From assembly GCA_022376515.1 (NCBI GenBank), contig WTXI01000003.1:868001-932000 (forward strand): DNA of 64,000 bases, read 5' to 3'. Numbering within the stretch: the stretch's first letter is position 1; each line of letters starts with the position of its first letter. This stretch comes from Lactifluus volemus (lineage: Eukaryota; Basidiomycota; Agaricomycetes; Russulales; Russulaceae). A program made the position numbers and the translations under genes. The notes under the pieces were generated by a model. The model saw only the letters and a program-made list of their open reading frames with translations. It ran no database searches and had not been told where the DNA came from. This document shows positions 8,819 through 18,922 of this stretch, piece by piece.

Positions 8819-11107
8819 ATGTCTACTTCTGTTGCAGCTACCACTTCTCAGATTGTCACCCTCCCCCACATCCCTGAGCTCTTTGACTCTAACTTCCTCG
8901 ATGTTCTACTCCCTCCGGCTCCCACCGTTGATGCTGATGTTGTTGATGATGCTAACGCTAACGTGCCGGTCCCTACAAACTCCTTCATGACCGCACTCAA
9001 GTCTGTTGCGCACCGAAAATTCACCCAAAACGCGGCGCCAGCGTTTGGCTCGACCCTTTCTAGCACCCTAGATGCTTTTCAGAGCTTGTCTTCCCAAATG
9101 GCCATCACAAGGATCCATTCTGTACTCACCAAGGCGTGGAAGGATGACCCAGCACTCACCTTGAGGATCATCTGGAATACGCGCAGCATCCATGATGGCA
9201 AGGGTGATAAGGAGCTCTTTTACAAGTACGTTCATCTCGCGTATATTCGTTTAATTTCTGACAACCAATCCAATCTATCTAGGGCTTTCGGCTGGCTTTA
9301 TCAAAATCATCCACGCACGGCAATCGCAAACCTTTCCCAACTCGTTGATCCGGTTTGCGTAGTCAAAGCGAAGCACCTGACTCGAATGCCACATGGGTAT
9401 TGGAAAGATCTTCTCAACATCCTTGCTCTCGCGACTCTTGACCAGCTTGATACCCAAAATTCCAAGTTCTTGCATTCTCCCCGGGGTCGTTTCAAGGCAC
9501 ACCGATCTGTCGGTCCGAGTAAAATGACAGACGCTGAGCGCCGCACTGCGACGACCATTGAAGCGTTCCAGGCTCTTCTTACAACCAAAACTGAGAGGGC
9601 CAAAGTCCTTGCACGCGAGCGTCGTGTCGCCCACGCAGCCAGTGCCCATACCCTTTTGCTTTCAAAGCTCTCCGAGCCACGATTCCGTGCTCTCTACATC
9701 TCCGTAGCACGCCTTTTTGCCGCCGAGCTTGTCGAGCAGGCCGCACTCATGCGGAAGGCAGAATCCCTCCCAGATGGCCAGGAGCGGAAACATATCTTGA
9801 GCAACGTGTCTTTCGTCGGAAAATGGGCCCCTACTCCAGGTGCTTCTCACGATAGAGTGACCAACATCTCCACCGCACTTTTGATACTCCTACACCGCGG
9901 TGGTGTCATGTCGTCCCTCTCCCGCCCTATCGACACCTCAGTTGCCGTTTCCGAAGAGGATATCCACGTGCTTCGGTCGTTCTATCAGCGCTGGGTGCTC
10001 ACACCTCTCCGAGCTGCAGCTCACGTCCCGGAACCGATTATGGCCTCACGTCGTTGGGGTGAGATTTCATATCCACGCGTTCCGTCCAAATGTATGCATA
10101 TCAATAGCAAACATTTCGTCAAGCACGACGGCGAGCGATTTGATGCCTATCTGGATAGTATAACTGAGGGGAAGGCCAAAATCTCTGGTGGGACGCTCCT
10201 CCCGCACGAGCTCCTTGCCAAGGCGATCGCGAATCTCAGGTCTCAATATGAAGGGAAGGGTGCAAAGTCTTCTCTCGCTCCCGCGATTCGTGCGCGCATC
10301 GCCAAGCGCGAGGCACAGGTCGCTGACGCTCAATGGGACGCGATGATCGCTCGACTACGTAGCGCTGGCACGCTCGACAACTGTCTTGCCATCTGCGACG
10401 TCTCTGGTTCTATGGGTAACATCTACTGGACCCGGTCGCAAAGAATAGATCCCATCCTCCCTGCCGTGGCGCTCTCGATGACCCTCGCACAACTCGCCAA
10501 GCCCCCATTCTCGAACATGTTCATCACCTTCTCTGCGGATCCCGAGATTGTCACACTGGAAGAGGGCGCAGGACTTGCCACCAACGCCATGGCGATGGTC
10601 CGCAGCGAGTGGGGGATGAACACGAATCTGAATGCTGTGTTCGTACGGCTGTTGCTCCCGCTCGCGGTGCAGCACGGTGTTGCCCGCGAGGACATGGTCA
10701 AGCGTCTGTTTGTGTTCTCGGATATGCAGTTTGACCAAGCGGACCAGACGGGCCAGAATTGTGGCCTTTGGGAGACGAATCATGATGCGATAGCGCGAGC
10801 TTATGCAGAGGCGGGCTACGACGTGCCCGAGATCGTATATTGGAATCTTGCTGGGGAGCTCGAGACGGTGCCGGTTGAGGCGGATCGCAAGGGCGTCGCA
10901 CTCATGAGTGGGTTCAGCCCTGCTATGATGAAAGTTTTTATGGGTGAAGACGCGGAAGAGGATGTACTGGATGATGACACAGTCATGGTGGACGAGCAAG
11001 GCGAGGAGGTTAAGCCAGCTGCTCGGAAACAGGAGATGACGCCGCTGTCTATCATGAAGCGTGCGCTTGAGATGGCCAGCTACGACAAGCTCGTAGTACT
11101 GGACTAA
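8819..11107 (+). CDS. DUF2828 family protein with C-terminal von Willebrand A domain (intact copy)
   Basis: Exon 1 is 8819-9225 and exon 2 is 9283-11107, giving 743 aa. The frame stays open across the 57 nt intron (GTACGT...CTATCTAG), but splicing joins FYK to AFGWLYQNHPRTAI, which fits the family. The N-terminal half is an alpha-helical TROVE-like region with the family signature NHPRTAIANL. The C-terminal third is a vWA fold with a complete MIDAS-type motif CDVSGSM at about residue 508, followed by the FVFSDMQFDQA and conserved ITFS segments. DUF2828 proteins occur in fungi and plants and have no established function; the vWA part suggests metal-dependent protein or RNP binding. This is the only full-length copy here; two 5'-truncated copies lie downstream. 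Confidence 0.8.
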   Translation: MSTSVAATTSQIVTLPHIPELFDSNFLDVLLPPAPTVDADVVDDANANVPVPTNSFMTALKSVAHRKFTQNAAPAFGSTLSSTLDAFQSLSSQMAITRIHSVLTKAWKDDPALTLRIIWNTRSIHDGKGDKELFYKYVHLAYIRLISDNQSNLSRAFGWLYQNHPRTAIANLSQLVDPVCVVKAKHLTRMPHGYWKDLLNILALATLDQLDTQNSKFLHSPRGRFKAHRSVGPSKMTDAERRTATTIEAFQALLTTKTERAKVLARERRVAHAASAHTLLLSKLSEPRFRALYISVARLFAAELVEQAALMRKAESLPDGQERKHILSNVSFVGKWAPTPGASHDRVTNISTALLILLHRGGVMSSLSRPIDTSVAVSEEDIHVLRSFYQRWVLTPLRAAAHVPEPIMASRRWGEISYPRVPSKCMHINSKHFVKHDGERFDAYLDSITEGKAKISGGTLLPHELLAKAIANLRSQYEGKGAKSSLAPAIRARIAKREAQVADAQWDAMIARLRSAGTLDNCLAICDVSGSMGNIYWTRSQRIDPILPAVALSMTLAQLAKPPFSNMFITFSADPEIVTLEEGAGLATNAMAMVRSEWGMNTNLNAVFVRLLLPLAVQHGVAREDMVKRLFVFSDMQFDQADQTGQNCGLWETNHDAIARAYAEAGYDVPEIVYWNLAGELETVPVEADRKGVALMSGFSPAMMKVFMGEDAEEDVLDDDTVMVDEQGEEVKPAARKQEMTPLSIMKRALEMASYDKLVVLD

Positions 11108-11494
11108 TGAATGATACAGATGACCTACACACTTGTACTATTATCATCACCCTTCAACTAGCATAAAATAGTATCGCCCAACTAGACTGGGTTTTCGGAC
11201 TAACACGCACCTTGATTGACAAACACTTGGTTGGGTTGCGAATCTTTCAAAAGTACCTTGGCTATACTAAGTGTCTCCTACTATAAGTAGCTCGGAGTTC
11301 CGGATTGTGCAGCAACATGAGTTGTCAAAGACCGACAAGTTATCATTCGTTCAACATATTCGAAGGGATTTCGCAGACAAGTTACATACTGACAAGACTA
11401 CAACCACAGACTTTCTCAACCCTCGCTCACATCGAGCATATCCTATAAAATTCGAGCTCCACGGATTCTTTGATTTGATTATCTTGTTCCCACT

Positions 11495-12752
11495 TCAAGC
11501 CTGCGCATGGCGAGCACCTCCCTGACGGCCATGAGTGATGTGATGGTGATACTGCGGCCGTCCCGCGACTGGGAAGATAGAGCCAGGGGGCTTAGTCATC
11601 GGAGTCGATGCTACCGTGACCTCCAGAGACGGGAGCTGATCCAACGAAACAGCCGATCGGTCAACCTAAAAAGAGTAGTAAAAGTGAGAAAAGTTTCGGT
11701 GGACTATGGCACAGCAGCGTACCGCTTTGATGCGCCAATGAAGGTTCTCTCGCAGGTAGGGTGAAACGACGTGAGGCTCGAATGAGGGAAGACCCGACCG
11801 CCTTGCAAGTGCTGAATTGAGATGCACGAAACCCTCGCTCACGGTGTCACTTTGGGAGTTGCCATACTGCTCAGCCGCGCTGCTGACGAACGCAACGTGT
11901 GAGCCGACATATGAGGGTGCCTTCATCCACTGCGAAGGGTCATCTGGGACATCGCCTAGGAAGATAAGGACTGAAAAGCTTTGACCCAGCTCGTGCGACT
12001 TGAAATGAATGCGGACTGTCCAGTCGTAAATAACGTTTGGACCCCCACTTCCGGGTTCGCCCCTTTCAGTTGCGGATGAATGACTTTCTTGGCTTGTAGT
12101 TGGGTTTCGGACTTCCTCAGCAACAGACTTGGCGGTAGATGTTGCTTCAGTGGTTGTCGAAGCTCCATGTGCTACCGGTGGAGTGTCACCGCCTGCGGCA
12201 GGTTGAGCGAGGAAGTTCACACCAGACGGGATCATGAAAGCAGACAGGTTAGGCGGGATTTGCGGCCCGCATTTAGTATTGTATGGACAAAAAGATTCTT
12301 TTGCTGGCTGCGAAGGATTTGCAACCCAACCAAGTGTTTGTAAATCAAGGGTAACCTTTGACATATTTCTTAAGGATTTGACCCCATCTTCTTCCTCCAT
12401 CACGCAAACGTTGACCGCTTGCTTTCCCTTTGGTCGGCCATGCATCCCGATATATGGGTTACATCCACCCCTGCTATAGAAGGAATGTGGACCATCTCCG
12501 ATGAGGATACCATTGACTCCAAGACCAGTATGCCTTATAGCCCTTGAGTGATACTGTACATCTCGGCGCTCATGAAACATTCCAGGCCTCATGCCCTTTT
12601 GGAATACAGACACAGAGTTCTGGGACTTGTCAGGAGTTATGAGGACTGTATCACTAGACATATCCAGAATTCAAGAATCTTTACATGAGTGATTCCAATG
12701 CAGTGAAGGACACAATCTCGATGTATGTTCACCAGCAATATATAAACCCAAC
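11495..12752 (-). pseudogene. partial tyrosinase (3' exons only) with internal inversion
   Basis: Equivalents of tyrosinase exon 7 (11495-11665, 57 codons ending in TGA) and most of exon 6 (11723 to about 12270) read on the minus strand, including the tyrosinase C-terminal domain ([29 protein letters not shown]). At about 12271 the sequence flips. From there to about 12752 it carries exon 5 ([15 protein letters not shown]) and the start of exon 6 on the plus strand, preceded by a reversed piece of the DUF2828 3' flank. Undoing the inversion restores contiguous tyrosinase exons 5-7. Exons 1-4 are absent, so it cannot make an enzyme. Confidence 0.8.
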
Positions 12753-12962
12753 TTTCAACTCGTTTAAAGACCTACAAGTTATCATTCGTTCAACATATCC
12801 TCATCGATTTTCAAAGGGATTTCGCAGACAAGTTACATACTGACAAGACTACAACCACAGACTTTCTCAACCCTCGCTCACATCGTGCATATCCTACAAA
12901 GATTCGAGCTCCACGAACGATTCCAAATTCTTTGATCCAATTATATTGTTCCCCGAATATCT

Positions 12963-15194
12963 TCAAGCTTGCGCATGGCGAGCACCTCCCTGACGGCCGT
13001 GCGTGATGTGATGGTGATACTGCGGCCGTCCCGGGACTGGGAAGATAGAGCCAGGGGGCTTAGTCATCGGAGTCGATGCTACCGTGACCTCCAGAGACGG
13101 GATCTGATCCAACGAAACAACCGATCGGTCAACCTAAGAGTAGTAAAGTGAGAAAGTCCCGGTGGACTATGCACAGTGGCGTACCGCTCTGATGCGCCAA
13201 TGAAGGTTCTCTCGCACGTAGGGTGTCACGACGTCAGGCTCGAATGAGGAAAGACCCGACCGCCTTGCAAGTACTGAATTGAGATGCACGAAACCCTCGC
13301 TCAAGGTATCACGTTGTCTTTGGCAGTTGCCACACTGCTTAGCCGCGCTATTGACGAACGCAGAGTGTGAGCCGACATATGAGGGTGCCTTCATCCACTG
13401 CGAAGGGTCATCTGGGACATCACCTAGGAAGATCAGGACTGAAAAGCTTTGACCCAGCTCGTGCGACTTGAAGTGAATGCGGACTGTCCAGTCGTGTATA
13501 ACGTTTGGACCCCCACTTCCGGGTTCCCCCCTTTCAGCTGTGGATGGATGACTTTCTTGGCTTGTAGTTGGGTTTCGGACTTCCTCGGCAACAGACTCGA
13601 CGGTAGATGTTGCTTCAGTGGCTCCATGTGCTACCGGTGGAGTGTCGCCGCCTGCGGCAGGTTGAGCAAGGAAGTTCACACCAGACGGGATCATGAAAGC
13701 AGACACGTCAGGCGGGATTTTTGGCCCGCTGTCGCCGCCACTCGGGTTTATATACTGCTGGTGAACATACATCGAGATTGCGTCCTTCACTGCATCGGAA
13801 TTGCTCATATCAAGATTCTTGAATTCTGGGTATGTGTAGTGGAGTGATTCAGTCCTCGTAACTCCTTCCGAGTCCCAGAACTCTGTGTCTGTATTCCAAA
13901 AGGGTGTGAGGCCTGGAATGTTTCGTGAGTGCCGAGATGTACAGTATCACTCAAGGGCTATAAGGCATACTGGTCTTGGAGTCAATGGTATCCTCATCGG
14001 AGATGGTCCACGTTCCTTCTATAGCAGGGGCAGATGTAACCCATATATCTGGATGCATGGCCGACCAAAGGGAAAGCAAGCGGTCAACGTTTGCGTGATG
14101 GAGGAAGAAGATGGGGTCGAATCCTTAAGAAATATGTCAAACGTTACACAGAAACCGGACGGCGTGGCGAGAAGTACCCGCAACGGCCTGGTCACCCATA
14201 TGACCACCAACGTGAACGTGAATTAAGTCGTGTATAGCTTCCAGAGAGTTAACGGCATCGCCACCATCATTGGGCGTCTTGTTGCTGAACGCAGGCCAAG
14301 TTTGGGCTGTCGTGAAAAGGGACGAGACCTTTAAAGGGATTTCATCTCGAAGCTGTGACAGAGAACTTTGGGGGGCAATCGTGAATGGGAGTGATTCAGA
14401 GGCAAGGTCAAGTCATACTCAATCAGATGCCGGATGTCCGTGGTATTATTGGATGGGTCGGGGGATCTGACGGTCGTCTGAGTCTGGTCCCACTGAGAGC
14501 CTTTGAAGGACTTGTCGATGGGGTTAAAAGTGTATTGGAAGAGTGGGTTCGGCACGGTGATGGTGCTGCCATCGAAAGTAGTGATGGGGACGAACGGAAG
14601 AGCGATGACCTTGGCAGGCGGGACTATATTGCCAGGGGTAGCCCAATCCCAGTAAGGTGCTCGAAGGCTCTGGGCTGCGGTTGTCCAAGTCTCTCCGTCA
14701 ACCGTGTATTGCTTCGCAATGTCGAGAGCATGGCTCTGCATCACTTGCTATATGATTCGATCAGTAATAGTAATATGATGTCTGTCAGTGGAAGACTTGA
14801 GAAAGAAAGCGATGGACCTCGTAAAGAGCAACATATGGTCTGTGCCAAGTTGGGAATATCACGGATGCGTGAGTGCAGTATCCTGGCGGCCCTTTTGCTG
14901 AGGCGGCTGTGGTGTTACCAGCACCATCCCACTGCACGTAAGGTAGGCCGTGGATCCCACCAATACCAAAGTGAGAGGTTATATTAGACTGGGGATCGTT
15001 GTACATCGCGTCTATTCGGAGATAAATGAACCGATAGACAATGAATTGGAGCTCAAAGACAGCATACTAAGAGCCTGAATGTATAAGGAAAACTGAGGGA
15101 CGTCATTAATCAAGTCGTTGATCTCGCGGCGTTCAGGGGCGGCAGCACTTTGAGTCTGGTCGCCGCTTGCGCCAGTGGTGATGAAGTGGGACAT
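12963..15194 (-). CDS. tyrosinase (polyphenol oxidase), copy in unit 1
   Basis: Seven exons: 15068-15194, 14818-15011, 14419-14747, 14178-14365, 13971-14123, 13185-13912 and 12963-13133, all in phase, 629 aa. It is a type-3 copper enzyme oxidising monophenols to o-quinones. CuA histidines: H63 (GIHGLPY), H90 in YCTH with the thioether Cys88, and H99 (WHRPY). CuB: H262 and H266 ([13 protein letters not shown]) and the HHANVDRL pair near 288. The C-terminal part has a Ser/Thr/Pro linker and the tyrosinase C-terminal domain ([20 protein letters not shown]), which in this family shields the active site until proteolysis. No signal peptide is seen, as in other fungal cytosolic tyrosinases. The second intron has an odd donor (GTCCAT; units 2 and 3 have GTACTT), which may lower splicing. 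A TATA box lies 61 nt upstream. Confidence 0.85.
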
Positions 15195-15254
15195 GCTGAT
15201 GGTAGAGGATACGAAGAGCTGGGGTGAGAAAGTCGGGGCTAAAAATCGAGAAGG

Positions 15255-15261
15255 TTTTATA
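15255..15261 (-). promoter_or_regulatory. TATA box of unit 1 tyrosinase
   Basis: TATAAAA on the minus strand (context GAGTATAAAACC) lies 61 nt before the ATG at 15194. The same element is kept at the same distance in units 2 and 3, so all three tyrosinase promoters look alike. Confidence 0.55.
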
Positions 15262-16209
15262 CTCGAAGGATATGTCACGACATTGTGAATAAATAAACGG
15301 ATACCTCGAGGTAGGCTTGCGAACGAAGTCTCTTCAAATGGACATAACTGCTGTCAGTGGTGTACGTGCCTCAACTTGGCTTGGACGCGTGATACGAGCT
15401 TCAATCTCCTTCTGGTAGTCGACTTCAGTTTCGGATGCAACACGGAATCGGAGTCACTTGGTAGAGTTCTCACGTCACCTCTAGGTCCAGAACTGCCCAA
15501 GGCGCAACATCACCTCTCGGATACCCGATAGATGATTCCATCTCGGCAGAGAAAGATCATATACCGAAAATCGCAATTCACTGGCAACACCCTGATTTCA
15601 TTTTCTCGAATGGAAAGTAATCGCCAATGCAAAAGAATGCTCGTGCTGGTTCGTAGTTCAGGGAAGTAGTGAAGAACACCTATACGACGATAAGAACTAC
15701 CTACCCCACCCATAACGGAATCGCCTGGCATCGAGTAATGATGGCTTAAGGCGGAACTGCCTCATCCCAGAAGCGGCTTTGGACGGACCACAATTTCCGA
15801 GATCTCGTAGTTCGATGCGTCAAGAGTTTGGCAGGGTCCATATTAGAAGTGTGAATCTCCAGTTTCTCGTTAGTAGCCAGTGGACATCCCGTTAGGATTT
15901 GCATGTTCTAGACAGGTCGTCCTCCAGGACAAAATCAGTACTGGTTAGAGTAGTGTCGCGGCCACATTTCCTTGGTTTTTTCGTGAACAAACTTAATCAC
16001 TACGTAATCATTGCTTAGTCAACTTAGCAAGTAACCAAAAACAGAGCTCAAAACACGTGCAATTTGAAGGACCAGGAACTTCGATATTGAGCGCTGAGCC
16101 CAAAGCAATTCCTGCGCATTCAATTACGAGTGCATTGGACTTTGGAAGCAAGGTAACAAGCAAGGTAATTAAGTACTGTACTAGTACTGTATTGGGCCCA
16201 CTCTCTAGA

Positions 16210-16553
16210 TGAACCGGGGCCTGTTCATGTTCACGCGTAGTTTCTCGACTCTCCACATCTCCATCATGGCTGAATTCATTTCCCTTGGGAGTTTTCTCGC
16301 CGAAGTCCGCGGCCGGCAGAGGCCCTCCTTGGGGTGGCGTCGGTATCACCGGAGCCTGAGGAATGAGTTTGGCATCTCCCGTCGGCGATGTTGTCATAGA
16401 TGCGCCTGAGTTACGGAGCAACGAAACTTCCTTAGGCGGCAACACTGGTGACCCGGTGGAGCTGCGGCCACTGGATGGGTTGCTCGCACTGGGCGAAGGC
16501 AGTTTCTGTGTAGAGAATCTCGCCGCGTGAGACGCAAGGAACGAGCCGACGCT
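16210..16553 (-). pseudogene. truncated avl9 3' end (unit 1)
   Basis: Reads the avl9 C-terminal segment from VGSFLASHAARFSTQK to EHEQAPV in frame. Relative to the true avl9 (28593-28970) it has a small in-frame insertion (SSGRSSTG in place of SSSTG). It has lost the final residues and stop through a deletion of roughly 290 bp that joins CTCTCTAGAT directly to GAACCGGGG. Upstream it runs straight into antisense DUF2828 sequence, so it has no promoter or start of its own. Confidence 0.8.
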
Positions 16554-18496
16554 GAGCGCCGCACTGCGACGACCATTGAAGCATTCCAGGCTCTTCTTGC
16601 AACCAAAACTAAGAGGGCAAAAGTCCTTGCACGCGAGCGTCGTGTCGCCCACGCAGTCAGTGCCCATACCCTTTTGCTTTCAAAGCTCTCCGAGCCACGG
16701 TTCCGTGCTCTCTACATCTCTGTAGCACGCCTTTTTGCCACCGAGCTTGTCGAGCAGGCGGCACTCATGCGGAAGGCAGAATCCCTCCCAGATGGCCAGG
16801 AGCGGAAACATATCTTGAGCAACGTGTCTTTCGTCGGAAAATGGGCTCCTACTTCAGGTGCTTCTCATGATAGAGTGACCAACATCTCCACCGCACTTTT
16901 GATACTCCTACACTGCGGTGGTGTCATGTCGTCCTTCTGAGCCTCTCCCGCCCTATCGACACCTCAGTTGCCGTTTCCGAAGAGGGTGTCCACGTGCTTC
17001 GGTCGTTCTATCAGCGCTGGGTGCTCACACCTCTCCGAGCTGCAGCTCACGTCCCGGAACCGATTATGGCCTCACGCCGTTGGGGTGAGATTCCATATCC
17101 ACGCGTTCCGTCCATATCAATAGCAAACATTTCGTCAAGCACGACGGCGAGCGATTTGATGCCTATCTGGATAAGGGGAAGGCCAAAATCTCTGGTGAGA
17201 CGCTCCTCCCGCACGAGCCAAGGCGATCGTGAATCTCAAGTCTCAACATGGAGGGAAGGGTGCAAAGTCTTCTCTCGCTCCCGCGATTCGTGCGCGCATC
17301 TCCAAGCGCGAGACACAGGTCGCCGGCGCTCAATGGGACGCGATGATCGCTCGGCTACGTAGTGCTGGCATGCTCGACAACTGTCTTGCCATCTGTGACG
17401 TCTCTGGTTCTATGGGTAACATCTACTGGACCCGGTCTCAAAGAATAGATCCCATCCTCCCTGCCGTGGCGCTCTTGATGACCCTCTCACAACTCGCCAA
17501 GCCCCCCTTCTCGAACATGTTCATCACTTTCTCCGCGGATCCCGAGATTGTCACGCTGGAAGAGGGCGCAGGACTTGCCACCAACGCCATGGCGATGGTC
17601 CGCAGCGAGTGGGGGATGAACACGAATCTGAATGCTGTGTTCGTATCGCTGTTGCTCCTGCTCGCGGTGCAGCACGGTGTTGCTCGCGAGGACATGGTGA
17701 AGCGTCTGTTTGTGTTCTCGAGTATGCAGTTCGACCAAGCGGACCAGACGGGCCAGAATTCTGGCCTTTGGTGTTAAAGTAAAGCTCAGCGCGAATAGAA
17801 AGAACGCTAATATATTTCGTAGCCAACCTGTTAAAGTAAAGCTATACAGGTATTTAGTTTATGTAGCTACGAAGAGAAGAGAAGAAAAAGTGCTCACCTC
17901 AGCGCGAATAGAAAGAACGCTGAGGTACTACCGCTTAAGGCGGGGTTTTTATCTTCATATCGAGTGTGCGCTATGTGAAGGGTAGCAAAGGCCCCAGTGG
18001 GGTAGAAAGTACTCGAAACCTCTAAAAAAAGGGGAATGATATCCCTGCTAAGGTATGAAAGGGAAGGATAAGGGTAAAGTCAAACTTCTTCGCTGATCTA
18101 CTGTCCATGGTCCGTGCGCGCCACTTTAGGGCTGGCCAATGTACGTACTCCAACATTTGGGAGATGAATCATGATGCGATAGCGCGAGCTTATACAGAGG
18201 CGGGCTACGACGTGCCCGAGATCGTGTATTGGAATCTTGCTGGGGAGCTCGAGACGGTGCTGGTTGAGGCGGAGCGTAAGGACGTCGCGCTCATGAGTGG
18301 GTTCAGCCCTGCTATGATGAAAGTTTTTATGGGTGAAGATGCGGAAGAGGATGTGCTGGATGATGACACAGTCATGGTGGACGAGCAAGGCGAGGAGGTT
18401 AAGCCAGCTGCTCGGAAAGAGGAGATGACGCCGCTGTCCATCATGAAGCGTGCGCTTGAGATGGCCAGCTACGACAAGCTCGTAGTACTGGACTAA
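16548..18496 (+). pseudogene. DUF2828 pseudogene, 5'-truncated (unit 2)
   Basis: Begins at the junction inside codon block DAERRTAT and lacks the first third of the gene. A 7 nt insertion near 16934 gives a stop (MSSF then TGA). Small deletions follow near 17113, 17174 and 17217, and a 384 bp insertion at 17772 splits the vWA domain after GQNSGLW. The vWA motif CDVSGSM is still readable. Not functional as a full protein. Confidence 0.85.
17772..18160. mobile_element. probable solo LTR (384 bp) with 5 bp target duplication
   Basis: The intact gene reads GGCCTTTGGGAGAC. Here TTTGG is present on both sides of an insert that starts TGTTAAAG and ends CCAACA. TG...CA ends with a 4 bp TGTT/AACA inversion and a 5 bp duplication (TTTGG, 17767-17771 and 18156-18160) are the hallmark of an LTR. 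No internal retrotransposon coding region is present, hence solo LTR. Inside are two copies of CGCGAATAGAAAGAACGCT (about 17791 and 17900), two of GTTAAAGTAAAGCT, and GC-rich short hairpins. Confidence 0.65.
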
Positions 18497-18922
18497 TGAA
18501 TCATATTACAGATGACCTACACACTTGTACTATTATCATCACCCTTGAACTAGCATAAAATATGATAACATCGTATCGCCCAGCCCGACTGGGTTTTTCG
18601 GACTAACGCACACCTTGATTTACAAACACTTGGTTGGGTTGCAAATCTTTCGCGGCCAGCAAAAGAACCTTATATGTCCATACAATACCAAGTGCCGTAA
18701 GTAGCTCAGAGTTTCAACTCATTTAAAGACCGACAAGTGATCATTCATTCAACATATCCCCATCGATTTTCGAAGGGATTTCGCAGACAAGTTACATACT
18801 GACGAGACTACAACCACAGACTTTCTCAACCCTCGCTCACATCGTGCATATTCCTACAAAGATTCAAGCTCCGCGAATGATTCCAAATTCTTTGATTCGA
18901 TTATCTTGTTCCCCGAATATCT

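Larger units (their letters stand above)
9530..16547. repeat. tandem duplication unit 1 (~7.0 kb)
   Basis: Runs from GACGCT inside the DUF2828 gene to the junction where avl9 sequence meets DUF2828 sequence again. It holds the 3' part of the intact DUF2828 gene, a partial rearranged tyrosinase, one intact tyrosinase (12963-15194), its upstream spacer and a truncated avl9 3' end. It is about 0.8 kb longer than units 2 and 3 because of the extra partial tyrosinase, partly offset by a deletion of roughly 290 bp near 16205. Confidence 0.85.

Noticed and set aside
10355..10999. Long minus-strand frame inside the DUF2828 gene
   Set aside because: A shadow frame opposite the GC-rich vWA coding region; it also appears opposite the truncated copies.
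11666..12661. 331-codon minus-strand open frame as a new protein
   Set aside because: Its N-terminal third is antisense to inverted tyrosinase exons 5-6 and only the C-terminal part is a real tyrosinase domain; it is a by-product of the inversion.
13885..14226. Plus-strand frame (repeated in each unit) as a small gene
   Set aside because: It is exactly antisense to tyrosinase exon 5 and the introns around it.
14366..14418. Apparent shared frameshift in all three tyrosinases between the WDQ/TTVR block and the CuB exon
   Set aside because: A 53 nt intron (GTATGA...CCCAAAG) with a pyrimidine tract explains the phase change in all three copies, giving HLIDSLSQL, HMINSLTSL and HLIESLLSI.
16008..16667. 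219-codon minus-strand frame across the unit 1/2 junction as a fusion gene
   Set aside because: The first 40 codons are antisense DUF2828 and the last 50 are spacer sequence; only the avl9 tail is real, and there is no promoter.
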